DNA of 10,747 nucleotides, taken from Clostridia bacterium (GTDB lineage: Bacteria; Bacillota; Clostridia; Saccharofermentanales; Saccharofermentanaceae). This document shows positions 1 to 6,564 of this stretch, piece by piece (within the stretch, counting starts at the first letter, position 1; each line of letters begins with the position of its first letter). The stretch is from contig JADGQQ010000106.1 of NCBI GenBank assembly GCA_017881645.1, positions 1 through 10,747 on the forward strand, in the 5' to 3' direction. The notes below the pieces were generated by a model that saw only the letters and a list, made by a program, of their open reading frames with translations, was not told the DNA's origin and ran no database searches. Made by a program: the position numbers and the translations under genes.

Positions 1-1346
1 GCAATTGAGTTATTAATCTTTTTTTCATTGAAGCCAAACAATACGATTCCGCCCAGAAGGCATACAACGGCTGCAGTACCTGCAGCGATACGGTATCCGG
101 TTCCGTTTACAGCTCCGATGGTAACAATTCCTGTGAAAACAAGCATAGATACGCTTTGTCCCAGTTTGAAAGCAAAAGTCCTAGCGGCATAAAACATGCC
201 TTCCCTGTTCTCACCCGTTGCGATGCTGTCGCTCTGGGAAATATCCGCCACCATCGCCTGGGGCAGGATGCCAAAGATTGCCATGGGAAGTGCAGCTGCG
301 ATGGCAAGGATATATCCCTGCGCTACCGGGCTGATGCCAAGTCCGCTTCCGAGGAATGTGGTATACAGATAGGTTCCGGCAAACAGGAAGAATGCCATAA
401 GGACGAGCTTTTTCTTCCCGATCTTTTTGGCAATGATATTAATCGGAATATAGAACACCAGTGACAGTGCTGTCATCAGTACAAAATAGACGGTAGCCAT
501 GGTCTCCGGCAGTTTCAGAAGAGACGTTACGAAGAAAGGAAGACCTGTCTGAAACATGGTGAGGGCAACCCAGTAAAGGACATCCGAGCCTACAAAAATG
601 CGGAAATCCTTATTCCTGAATGTCTTGACCAGGGAGGAAAATGCCGATCCTTCTACCGGTACGGCCGTAACATAATCTTTTTCCCGGATAGCAAAAACCG
701 GTACCAGGAGACATATAAGTGCGATGGACGAAAGAATGCCGAATGCTGTACGCATGGCCGGGACTCTTCCCATAGAGGGCTCGAATACGCCCCAGATAAC
801 AGGTGCTGCATAGGCCGTTGCCATTCCGATAATGAATGTCAGCGAGATAACCGTCGAAATGTTCAGCCGCTGCTCCTGTGTATGCCCAAGCTCCGGAATG
901 AGTGCTGTATACGGAGTGCAGTAGGCCGTGATTGCCAGGTAGTAGACCATTACCAGGACAAAGAGCCAGACTGCATTGATCCAGCTTGTTCTCCCGACAG
1001 GTGCCATGAAAACAAGAAAGGTCGATATGGCAAGCGGAATGGAAGCAAGTTTCAGGAACGGAATTCTTCTTCCGTTTTTTGATTTGCATTTATCCGAAAG
1101 TGATGCAATCCAGGGGTCGGTGAATGCATCGAAAATGCGTCCGATCGCCGTGATTGCACCTATTACCGTAACAATTCCCAGAAAGATCCTGCCCTGCGGT
1201 ATGAACAGAATCTGTACTGCACTTTTAGATGCAATGTCCGGCTGATAAAAGTACACCAACCAGTTTGAGATAAGACCGGATAATAACGCCCATCCATACT
1301 GCCCGATTGCAAATAGCCAGATTTTTCCCGTTGTAAGATTCTTCAT
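1..1346 (-). CDS. GPH-family (MelB-like) sugar:cation symporter, 3' end cut by window
   Basis: This is an integral membrane transporter of the glycoside-pentoside-hexuronide:cation symporter family within the major facilitator fold, expected to import a glycoside with Na+ or H+. The reading frame is open from the ATG at 1344-1346 to the left edge, giving 448 residues without a stop; family members are about 450-480, so only a few residues are missing. The family signature is clear: GRIFDAFTDP at residues 69-78, with D73 and D77 at the spacing of the MelB cation-site aspartates D55 and D59, followed by the basic cytoplasmic loop SDKCKSKNGRR (84-94). The rest alternates hydrophobic helices with short loops, compatible with 12 membrane segments. 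A strong GAGGAGGGG lies six bases before the ATG. It is the last visible gene of the operon, 18 bases after the glycosyltransferase-like gene. The substrate is inferred from the alpha-galactosidase neighbour to be an alpha-galactoside, but this is not shown by the sequence. Confidence 0.9.
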   Translation of the reverse strand, partial: MKNLTTGKIWLFAIGQYGWALLSGLISNWLVYFYQPDIASKSAVQILFIPQGRIFLGIVTVIGAITAIGRIFDAFTDPWIASLSDKCKSKNGRRIPFLKLASIPLAISTFLVFMAPVGRTSWINAVWLFVLVMVYYLAITAYCTPYTALIPELGHTQEQRLNISTVISLTFIIGMATAYAAPVIWGVFEPSMGRVPAMRTAFGILSSIALICLLVPVFAIREKDYVTAVPVEGSAFSSLVKTFRNKDFRIFVGSDVLYWVALTMFQTGLPFFVTSLLKLPETMATVYFVLMTALSLVFYIPINIIAKKIGKKKLVLMAFFLFAGTYLYTTFLGSGLGISPVAQGYILAIAAALPMAIFGILPQAMVADISQSDSIATGENREGMFYAARTFAFKLGQSVSMLVFTGIVTIGAVNGTGYRIAAGTAAVVCLLGGIVLFGFNEKKINNSI

Positions 1347-1364
1347 GCTATGCCCCTCCTCAAA

Positions 1365-2834
1365 TCATTTGTTCTTCTTGTTCATTGCAAGTTCGACTAC
1401 TTTATATGCTCCGTCATATATGCCCGCTTCTTTGTTTTGCACTATATTGATGCACATATCACCGAGTAATTTTCCGTCTTCCAAAAACAGCTCGATCATC
1501 TGCAGCGTGTGGGGAATATCCCTGCACTCCAGTGTTCCGTCGCCGATTTCAGCGGAATGAACGGCCCCCCACTGTTCATGGCCTCCGACACGTCTGATAA
1601 ACAGCTTAGGAATCGGATAGAATGCAAGTTCGCTTGGCTTGGTTACCAGTACATCTGCGCTTCTCATGAGAAGATTGCTCGTATATACGGCTTCAAAAAT
1701 ATTCTCGTGCCAGAATCCGTGAACCCCTTCCACTTCTCCGCACAGCGCAGCGCCGGCAAATGCAGCCGTCTCCTTCCAGTTATTGAAATGTTCAACGGCA
1801 TGCTGCTTCAAATGGGGAATTTCTTTGAGCAGGTCTTCCCATACATTTTTGTAATCCCCGACATTGATATAAAGAGCTGCTTTTTTGGTCTCAACATAGG
1901 GGAGCAAATGTGAAATAATGGCGGCAAAAATTTCTTTTTGTGCCCCGGCTCCCCCGATCGTCAGAAGAAAACGCAGTGGTTGACCGTCTTGAGCCCGCTT
2001 CATCCTTGCTTCACAGTCCGTCACAATATTTGAGACCAATTCGTGGTCGATATAATGCCCGGTATACCGGATGTCCCCGGCCGGCATGGCTTTAAGGATT
2101 TCGTCCTTATTCATCCCGTTCAGGATACGGTATCCCAAATAAGCAGAGTGGGTCTGTACCGTATGGATACTGCCCTCCGACAAATGAAGCGCCATCGGCC
2201 AGTTATCGGGAATTGCATTCACAACGTGCTTCATGCCTGCATGTACAGCGGCCTGCGCCGGCCACACGTGCGTTGCGACAAAAGGCAATTCTTTGGGAAT
2301 ATCCCCGAAAACGGAAGTCATCAATTCCGCGTTCTTCTGGTCTGCCGCATTGTAGGAGATTTGTCTGAATCCTTCATAATTCATCGGTTCCCACACAAAA
2401 TGATTGAACAGTCGGCTCTTACCTGACAATCGGGACCCGAAAGAGTACAGTTTGTTCTGCGCATTAATAACCTTGCCGCCCGTAGTCTCCTTATAGGAAT
2501 TGAGATCCATCCAGTACGGTGTAAAGCCCATTGCATTTGCGGCGGATGCAATGGCCATTGCAATCCGGTAATGCCCGAACCCCATACGGATATTACCAAC
2601 AATAATGCCCTTTTCCCTGTCAAAATCCGGTTGTCCGCTGACCATGCCACTGGTAATGTTTATGTTTCTGACACCCAGGGATTCTCCGATGGAGGCATTT
2701 ACAGAAGTGGAGAGGATATAACGGGCATCTTTGTCGTCGCCGAATTTCTTCACATACTTCTGCTTGGATTTTGAGGCTTTCCGTATTGTCTTTTTACTCA
2801 TTTCATTGCCGAAAATGATTTCAGATTTGTCCAT
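1365..2834 (-). CDS. GT-B fold glycosyltransferase-like protein (MGDG synthase/MurG-like), function unknown
   Basis: This is a 489-residue soluble protein with no signal peptide or clear membrane helix. I recognise the fold more than the function. Features shared with MGDG synthase and MurG glycosyltransferases are a glycine/histidine loop MGFGHYRIAMAI (84-95), IPDNWP (208-213) followed by a stretch ending in the YTGHYID turn (257-263), the linker motif TIGGAGAQ (292-299) that usually opens the nucleotide-sugar half, and TKPSEL...GHEQWGA (398-424) where the canonical enzymes have TKxGxxTxxE...GQExxN. The canonical GG-T step of that last motif is missing. An extension of about 75 mostly polar residues precedes the first domain. 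The ATG is preceded by GGAAAGGAA six bases upstream. It sits between the alpha-galactosidase (34-base gap) and the symporter (18-base gap), so it is almost surely co-transcribed. It may transfer or remodel a galactosyl or glucosyl group; a catalytically dead or epimerase-like role cannot be excluded. Confidence 0.75.
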   Translation of the reverse strand: MDKSEIIFGNEMSKKTIRKASKSKQKYVKKFGDDKDARYILSTSVNASIGESLGVRNINITSGMVSGQPDFDREKGIIVGNIRMGFGHYRIAMAIASAANAMGFTPYWMDLNSYKETTGGKVINAQNKLYSFGSRLSGKSRLFNHFVWEPMNYEGFRQISYNAADQKNAELMTSVFGDIPKELPFVATHVWPAQAAVHAGMKHVVNAIPDNWPMALHLSEGSIHTVQTHSAYLGYRILNGMNKDEILKAMPAGDIRYTGHYIDHELVSNIVTDCEARMKRAQDGQPLRFLLTIGGAGAQKEIFAAIISHLLPYVETKKAALYINVGDYKNVWEDLLKEIPHLKQHAVEHFNNWKETAAFAGAALCGEVEGVHGFWHENIFEAVYTSNLLMRSADVLVTKPSELAFYPIPKLFIRRVGGHEQWGAVHSAEIGDGTLECRDIPHTLQMIELFLEDGKLLGDMCINIVQNKEAGIYDGAYKVVELAMNKKNK

Positions 2835-2868
2835 ATGCTGTTCCTTTCCCGAATGGATTTTGCTGTTC

Positions 2869-5250
2869 TTATAACGGCCTGGAATCTTCCGCTTCCTCTA
2901 TTGCCCTGATTTCATATAGCCTTGATGAAAAATCACCCATGACCCGTGTCTGATAGTTATATCCGGTTCCGCCAAACTGCTGCCCTAATTTGATTCCTGC
3001 CTGCATTAGCAGATCGCCGTATGCACAGTACTGCTCTTTTTCACTCTCCAGCATATAGACCTTGTTAATGACTGACTGAATAATGCCTTCATCCGTAATC
3101 GGAACCGGCGATGCCTGGCTTGCAAGACTTCCAAACTGTCTGATCGACATAAATTGCCTGCGGGTTGTCACCTCGTAAAGCATATCCGCCATAAGTCCCG
3201 ATACTTTGAGGACATCACCCTGGGCGTTCGGCATACCGGTCCTTTGATAGAAAAGGACGACTCCCTCTTTTTTATCTTCCGAAACGACTTGCCAGATACA
3301 GTGATTATCATCGGACGTAAGCCTTGAAAATGTACCGAACTGAAATAGTGCACGGTGTGCTTTATAGAACCCTATCTGCTCTGATATCACCTTCTTTTCA
3401 GCCCTTGTCAGCTTGGTTATGTCAATTTCATAGCCGAGTACGCCAAAGCTTGCCACGTTAAATCTTGTCTCGAGCGATATGCTTCTCAGCGTCTGATGAT
3501 TGGGCACTGCGCTCACATGCGCCGCCATTGCGGAGAGCGGATATCCGAAGGACGTCCCTCTCTGAATGTGCGTTCTTTCGTTGGCATCCGTGTTGTCCGA
3601 GACCCAAATCTGCGGCATATAGCACAGCATCCCAAGGTCAAAACGATTGCCTCCAGACGAACAGCTTTCAAAAAGCACTTGTGGAAAGGCTGTCGTGATG
3701 CGGTCCATCACCTCGTAGACGCCTTCGATATACCGATGACAGAACTCACCTTGCCGTTGTCCGAGACTTGCAGAATATGCATCGGACAAATGGCGGTTCA
3801 TATCCCACTTTACATATTCTATCGGCGCACTTTCCAACACTTCTGTAACGGCAGATACAATATAATCGCGTACTTCCTGCCGGGTCAGATCAAGCACCCA
3901 TTGGTTCCTGCCGGAATATGCCTCACGGTCCGGTGCCCTGACAGCCCAGTCCGGATGTTTCCGGAAAAGATCGCTCTTCTCACTGATCATTTCCGGTTCA
4001 AACCAAAGCCCGAATTGCAGTCCGATCGTATTAATCTTCTCGGCGAGTTTTTTGAGCGTACCTCCGAGTTTCTTCTCATTGGCTTTCCAATCCCCAAGAG
4101 AGGTCGTATCATCCGACCGGTTTCCGAACCATCCGTCATCCAGAACAATCATTTCCATGCCGAGACTTTTGGCCGCCCTGGCAATCTTAAGGAGTTTGGT
4201 ACCCGAAAAATCAAAATAGGTCGCTTCCCAGTTGTTGATAAGAATCGGTCTGGGCCTTTGCGCCCAGTCCGGCGAAATGATATGGTGACTGATAAAGCTG
4301 TGCATATTGCGGGAGAGTCCGTTATACCCTTCCCTGCTATAGGAAAGAACGGCTTCCGGTGTATAGAAAGCATCGTTATTGCCCAATGTCCATGCAAATT
4401 GAAAAGGGTTAATGCCTGTCATGATTCGGGTTTTCCCATACCCGGATACTTCGACAGCCTCATAATGGTTTCCCGAATAAATCAGGTTAACGCCAATGCA
4501 TTCTCCGGATTCTTCCGTACAGTTCTCTTTTGACAGCATGATGAATGGATTATGCCGGTTCGAACTGCTCCCTGTTGTAGAATCGTTGACATAAAGCCCT
4601 GATACGAGAGCCTTTTTGTTCTCATGCCTTTCTTTTGCCCAGAGGCCGTCGAAAGTGTGGAGATTGTAGTCCTTTTCCGGCAAATCCATCACCAGGCTCA
4701 TTATTTTGGAAATACAGATGTCCTTTCCGCATTGATTTTCGAGTTTGACGCGCCTTGTGATCACATCATTTTGCTCGAAAAACGTATAAATCAAATGCAG
4801 GAACACCGGGTACACGGTATCCTTCAGCGTAATGTCAAGGGTAGAAGCCCCGGATTTGCCGGTCTGTGCGCGGTCTTTTGCAAAGGGCATTTTTGTCTGT
4901 TCATTCTCCTTATAGGTCCCCTCATAAATCGTATGGCTGCTGTATCGGAAATCGTTGGAATACCCGAAATCCGGCATCTGCAGGCAAAGTGGTGCATGAC
5001 GGTAGTCGCCCGTTGCAGCGAACGAATATTCCATGCAGAGATTGTCGAGAGTAAGCTTCGAATCCGTAGGCACCGCGATCGTATTTCCATAACCTGCAGC
5101 AATTTTCTCGAACAGGGCATCATAACATAATGCCCTGTGAATTTTGGCACCATAGTAAAGCTGCTCAAGATATCCTGCATCATGGACACGAATCAGATAG
5201 GATGTATTTGAGGTCTGGGCATGGAATACCTGATTATCAAATGTGATCAT
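2869..5250 (-). CDS. GH36 alpha-galactosidase, cytoplasmic
   Basis: This enzyme hydrolyses terminal alpha-1,6-linked galactose (melibiose, raffinose-type sugars or related galactosides) with retention. At 793 residues it is slightly longer than the usual 720-750. GH36 hallmarks appear in order: an N-terminal beta-sandwich ending near SSSNRHNPF (228-236), the start of the TIM barrel at NNWEATYFDF (339-348), DDGWFG (371-376), GLWFEPEM (414-421), KWDMNRH (481-487) with D483 as nucleophile, SSGGNRFD (531-538), and SDNTDA (551-556) with D552 as the likely acid/base. The spacing of about 70 residues between the two catalytic aspartates matches characterised GH36 enzymes. The form SGGNRFD, instead of the common GGGGRFD, suggests a specific subgroup. 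There is no signal peptide, so it works inside the cell on imported sugar. An AGGAGG lies six bases before the ATG. The gene starts 20 bases after the TetR regulator gene ends, second in the operon. Confidence 0.95.
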   Translation of the reverse strand: MITFDNQVFHAQTSNTSYLIRVHDAGYLEQLYYGAKIHRALCYDALFEKIAAGYGNTIAVPTDSKLTLDNLCMEYSFAATGDYRHAPLCLQMPDFGYSNDFRYSSHTIYEGTYKENEQTKMPFAKDRAQTGKSGASTLDITLKDTVYPVFLHLIYTFFEQNDVITRRVKLENQCGKDICISKIMSLVMDLPEKDYNLHTFDGLWAKERHENKKALVSGLYVNDSTTGSSSNRHNPFIMLSKENCTEESGECIGVNLIYSGNHYEAVEVSGYGKTRIMTGINPFQFAWTLGNNDAFYTPEAVLSYSREGYNGLSRNMHSFISHHIISPDWAQRPRPILINNWEATYFDFSGTKLLKIARAAKSLGMEMIVLDDGWFGNRSDDTTSLGDWKANEKKLGGTLKKLAEKINTIGLQFGLWFEPEMISEKSDLFRKHPDWAVRAPDREAYSGRNQWVLDLTRQEVRDYIVSAVTEVLESAPIEYVKWDMNRHLSDAYSASLGQRQGEFCHRYIEGVYEVMDRITTAFPQVLFESCSSGGNRFDLGMLCYMPQIWVSDNTDANERTHIQRGTSFGYPLSAMAAHVSAVPNHQTLRSISLETRFNVASFGVLGYEIDITKLTRAEKKVISEQIGFYKAHRALFQFGTFSRLTSDDNHCIWQVVSEDKKEGVVLFYQRTGMPNAQGDVLKVSGLMADMLYEVTTRRQFMSIRQFGSLASQASPVPITDEGIIQSVINKVYMLESEKEQYCAYGDLLMQAGIKLGQQFGGTGYNYQTRVMGDFSSRLYEIRAIEEAEDSRPL

Positions 5251-5270
5251 GATGATCCTCCTCTGCTCCC

Positions 5271-5861
5271 TTATTCATTCTGTCCGGTCACGTGTCTGTT
5301 ATCCGCCGTAAGAATCCCGTCAAAGACAATGGAAAGTGTCTCGTTCATCGCCATCTCATAGGAAATATTGTTCTGGATAAGAAAAGAGCCGTCGAGAAGA
5401 CGCTCGAAAATTTCTAAAAGCAGAACCTTAAGTACAACAATGTTTTTACGCCTGATTACACCCGCATCCATGCCCTCTTCAAGAAGTGCAATCGTACGGT
5501 CCCAGTCACTGCTGAGATATTCGTGGATCTTTTGATATAGATGCGAGTATACCCGTTTGATCTCATTTACTCTCCGGTAATCCATCACCTCGGAATAAGC
5601 CGGCACGATGGTAAAGAGCCTCCTCAGCTTATCCTCAAGGGACAACCCGCTGTTCTCGAAAATTTCTTTCTGCTGTTTTTTTACGTCCGCAAATGTCCGG
5701 TCAATGACCATCTCAAACACTTCTGTTTTGGATGGAACGGTCTCATATAAAGTGCGCTTGCTGATTCCAAGCCTCGAAGCAAGCGAATCCATGGTAAACT
5801 TTACCCCGTTTTCCTTGAACTCCTCAATAGCTCCGTAAAATATCCTGTCAACCAACTCCAT
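5271..5861 (-). CDS. TetR/AcrR-family transcriptional regulator of the galactoside operon
   Basis: This is a 196-residue one-component regulator. An N-terminal helix-turn-helix occupies about residues 22-53, with the pattern FTMDSLASRLGISKRTLYETV and then PSKTEVFEMVI, typical of TetR helices 2-4. The remaining 140 residues are helical, as expected of the TetR ligand-binding and dimer domain; they do not resemble a named subfamily. The frame is open five codons further upstream to a GTG at 5876, but that GTG has no ribosome binding site, whereas the ATG at 5861 is preceded by GGAGGG. I therefore choose the ATG. It is the first gene of the operon and ends 20 bases before the alpha-galactosidase. 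A palindromic operator candidate lies just upstream, so it probably represses its own operon and is released by a sugar or sugar-derived ligand. TetR control is unusual here, since galactoside operons more often use AraC- or LacI-type regulators. Confidence 0.88.
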   Translation of the reverse strand: MELVDRIFYGAIEEFKENGVKFTMDSLASRLGISKRTLYETVPSKTEVFEMVIDRTFADVKKQQKEIFENSGLSLEDKLRRLFTIVPAYSEVMDYRRVNEIKRVYSHLYQKIHEYLSSDWDRTIALLEEGMDAGVIRRKNIVVLKVLLLEIFERLLDGSFLIQNNISYEMAMNETLSIVFDGILTADNRHVTGQNE

Positions 5862-5865
5862 GTCG

Positions 5866-5871
5866 CCCTCC
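5866..5871 (-). promoter_or_regulatory. Ribosome binding site deciding the tetR start
   Basis: GGAGGG on the minus strand ends four bases before the ATG at 5859-5861. It lies downstream of the alternative GTG at 5874-5876, so it can serve only the ATG. No Shine-Dalgarno-like sequence precedes the GTG. Confidence 0.75.
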
Positions 5872-5877
5872 AACACT

Positions 5878-5909
5878 AATAAAACTCATTTAGTTTTTCT
5901 AGTTTTATT
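5878..5909 (-). promoter_or_regulatory. Candidate TetR operator (palindrome with extra half-site)
   Basis: A 17-bp palindrome, AAAACT-CATTT-AGTTTT, occupies 5881-5897; the half-sites are perfect inverted 6-mers. A further AGTTTT copy at 5901-5906 extends to a second, wider inverted repeat, AATAAAACT (5878-5886) with AGTTTTATT (5901-5909). Length and symmetry fit TetR-family operators of 15-20 bp. It overlaps the predicted transcription start and abuts the -10 box of the regulator's own promoter, an ideal place for repression. The assignment to this regulator is inferred from position. Confidence 0.6.
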
Positions 5910-5934
5910 GTATCAAAATTAAACAGTAATACAA
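5907..5934 (-). promoter_or_regulatory. Promoter of the tetR-alpha-galactosidase operon
   Basis: On the minus strand there is a -35-like TTGTAT (5929-5934), a 16-base spacer and an extended -10, TGATACAAT, whose hexamer TACAAT is at 5907-5912. Transcription would start near 5900, inside the candidate operator, about 40 bases before the regulator's ATG. No catabolite-response-element-like sequence is obvious nearby. Confidence 0.6.
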
Positions 5935-5943
5935 GAGCCATTT

Positions 5944-6108
5944 CGTCAACCACATTGAAGACCGTGGTTATCCCATTCACCGTCTTTTCCGTACGGATAT
6001 ACCCGAGTTGTTGTACTTATAGTTGGCCGTTGTTCCTGTTTTGGCGATTTGCTGCAGTTCCCTGCCCTGTGTCCAGGTGTAGGAGAATGTCATATCCAAT
6101 ACCTGCAT
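5944..6108 (-). pseudogene. Remnant of an RHS/YD-repeat protein, frameshifted
   Basis: Translated on the minus strand, the region gives two adjoining frames that read as one YD-repeat unit. The first starts at the ATG 6106-6108 and gives FSYTWTQGRELQQI, then TANYKYNNSGISVRK, before a TGA at 5977-5979. After a shift near an AAAA run at about 5985-5988, the second frame continues TVNGITTVFNV to about 5950. The pattern of a tyrosine-rich beta-strand, NNSGIxVRKTVNG and TTVFNV is characteristic of RHS/wall-associated YD repeats of Firmicutes. Intact proteins have hundreds to thousands of residues, so this is a short, non-functional leftover. It lies between the operon promoter and the tRNA terminator. 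The identification rests on pattern recognition over about 55 residues. Confidence 0.65.
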
Positions 6109-6113
6109 AAGAA

Positions 6114-6148
6114 AACCCCCGAAAGAACATAATGTTCTTTCGGGGGTT
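6114..6148 (-). terminator. Rho-independent terminator of the tRNA operon
   Basis: A perfect 16-bp inverted repeat (6114-6129 with 6133-6148) surrounds a 3-base centre, with five consecutive G-C pairs at the base of the stem. Read on the minus strand it is followed by TTTTCTT, a good U-tract. It begins four bases after the CCA end of tRNA-Tyr and separates the tRNA operon from the galactoside operon. Confidence 0.92.
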
Positions 6149-6152
6149 ATTC

Positions 6153-6237
6153 TGGTGGGAGGAGGTGGATTCGAACCACCGAAGTCACTGACGACAGATT
6201 TACAGTCTGTTCCCTTTGGCCGCTCGGGAATCCTCCC
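6153..6237 (-). tRNA. tRNA-Tyr (anticodon GUA)
   Basis: This is an 85-base class II tRNA with CCA encoded at 6153-6155. The acceptor stem GGGAGGA (from 6237) pairs with TCCTCCC. The anticodon GTA (minus strand, 6201-6203) sits in the loop CTGTAAA closed by the stem ACAGA/TCTGT. A long variable arm and a T-loop GGTTCGAATCC follow. It is the second gene of a two-tRNA operon, 24 bases after the CAU tRNA. Confidence 0.97.
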
Positions 6238-6261
6238 ATATTGAAATTGAAAAGGTGCGTG

Positions 6262-6338
6262 TGGTGGGCCTTCAGGGACTCGAACCCGGGACCGACCGGT
6301 TATGAGCCGGTTGCTCTAACCAACTGAGCTAAAGGCCC
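6262..6338 (-). tRNA. tRNA with CAU anticodon, probably tRNA-Ile2 (lysidine type)
   Basis: This is a 77-base tRNA with encoded CCA. The acceptor stem is GGGCCTT/AAGGCCC, the D arm is AGCTCAGTTGGTTAGAGC, the anticodon loop CTCATAA is closed by CCGG/CCGG, and the T arm is CCGGGTTCGAGTCCCTG. The anticodon CAT is at 6302-6304 on the minus strand. C4-G69 and C5-G68 are present, which are recognition features of the lysidine synthetase TilS in tRNA-Ile2. The body also resembles the Bacillus tRNA-Ile2 (CTTTAGCTCAGTTGG, CGGCTCATAACCG). An automatic annotation may call it tRNA-Met. It lacks the initiator's GGG/CCC anticodon-stem pairs, so it is not fMet. Confidence 0.9.
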
Positions 6339-6405
6339 ATACTCAACAAAACTTTGAAACATCACAGCTTTCGTTCTGACGTTCCTTTTTTGAAGCGCAA
6401 GTAGG

Positions 6406-6434
6406 ATTATATACATATCTCACCAACGCGTCAA
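6406..6434 (-). promoter_or_regulatory. Strong promoter of the tRNA operon
   Basis: On the minus strand, TTGACG (6429-6434) and TATAAT (6406-6411) are separated by exactly 17 bases, five of six and six of six consensus matches. Transcription should start near 6399, leaving about 60 bases of leader before the CAU tRNA. Confidence 0.9.
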
Positions 6435-6449
6435 GTCTGAATTCCGAGA

Positions 6450-6471
6450 AGCATGAAAACAGCATGAAAAC
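6450..6471. repeat. Perfect 11-bp tandem duplication upstream of the tRNA promoter
   Basis: AGCATGAAAAC occurs twice back to back (6450-6460 and 6461-6471). It lies between the asd terminator hairpin and the tRNA -35 box, about 50 to 72 bases before the predicted tRNA transcription start. It may be chance, part of the U-rich tail of the asd terminator, or a pair of upstream binding sites one helical turn apart. Confidence 0.6.
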
Positions 6472-6476
6472 AAAAT

Positions 6477-6520
6477 CCCCGGATCATAAATCAGTGAACC
6501 AACTCATTCATAATCCGGGG
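6477..6520 (-). terminator. Rho-independent terminator of asd
   Basis: An imperfect inverted repeat, CCCCGGAT at one end and ATCCGGGG at the other, extends to a 15-bp stem in minus-strand RNA because two positions form G-U pairs; the plus-strand RNA would have A-C mismatches there. A loop of 14 bases follows, and then ATTTTGTTTTC. It starts 44 bases after the asd stop codon. The asymmetry supports use on the minus strand. Confidence 0.8.
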
Positions 6521-6564
6521 AAATCGCAGTCATGTAAATTTCTGGATTTTCGATGAATCATCGA

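Noticed and set aside
610..1089. Minus-strand open frame of 159 codons within the symporter gene
   Set aside because: It is another frame of the GPH transporter gene, whose own frame is open over the full 1-1346 and carries the family motifs.
3496..4533. Long open frame of 345 codons on the plus strand opposite the alpha-galactosidase
   Set aside because: It lies wholly antisense to the GH36 catalytic region, is rich in Arg, His, Cys and Pro without any domain pattern, and has no ribosome binding site.
5862..5876. GTG start five codons upstream for the TetR regulator
   Set aside because: No ribosome binding site precedes it, while GGAGGG falls inside these codons and serves the ATG at 5861.
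5878..6113. Catabolite response element for the galactoside operon
   Set aside because: I found no sequence close to the CcpA consensus in the promoter region.
1..6150. Duplicated tRNA-Tyr 3' end marking an attachment site
   Set aside because: No second copy of the tRNA 3' segment was seen by eye in the left 6 kb.
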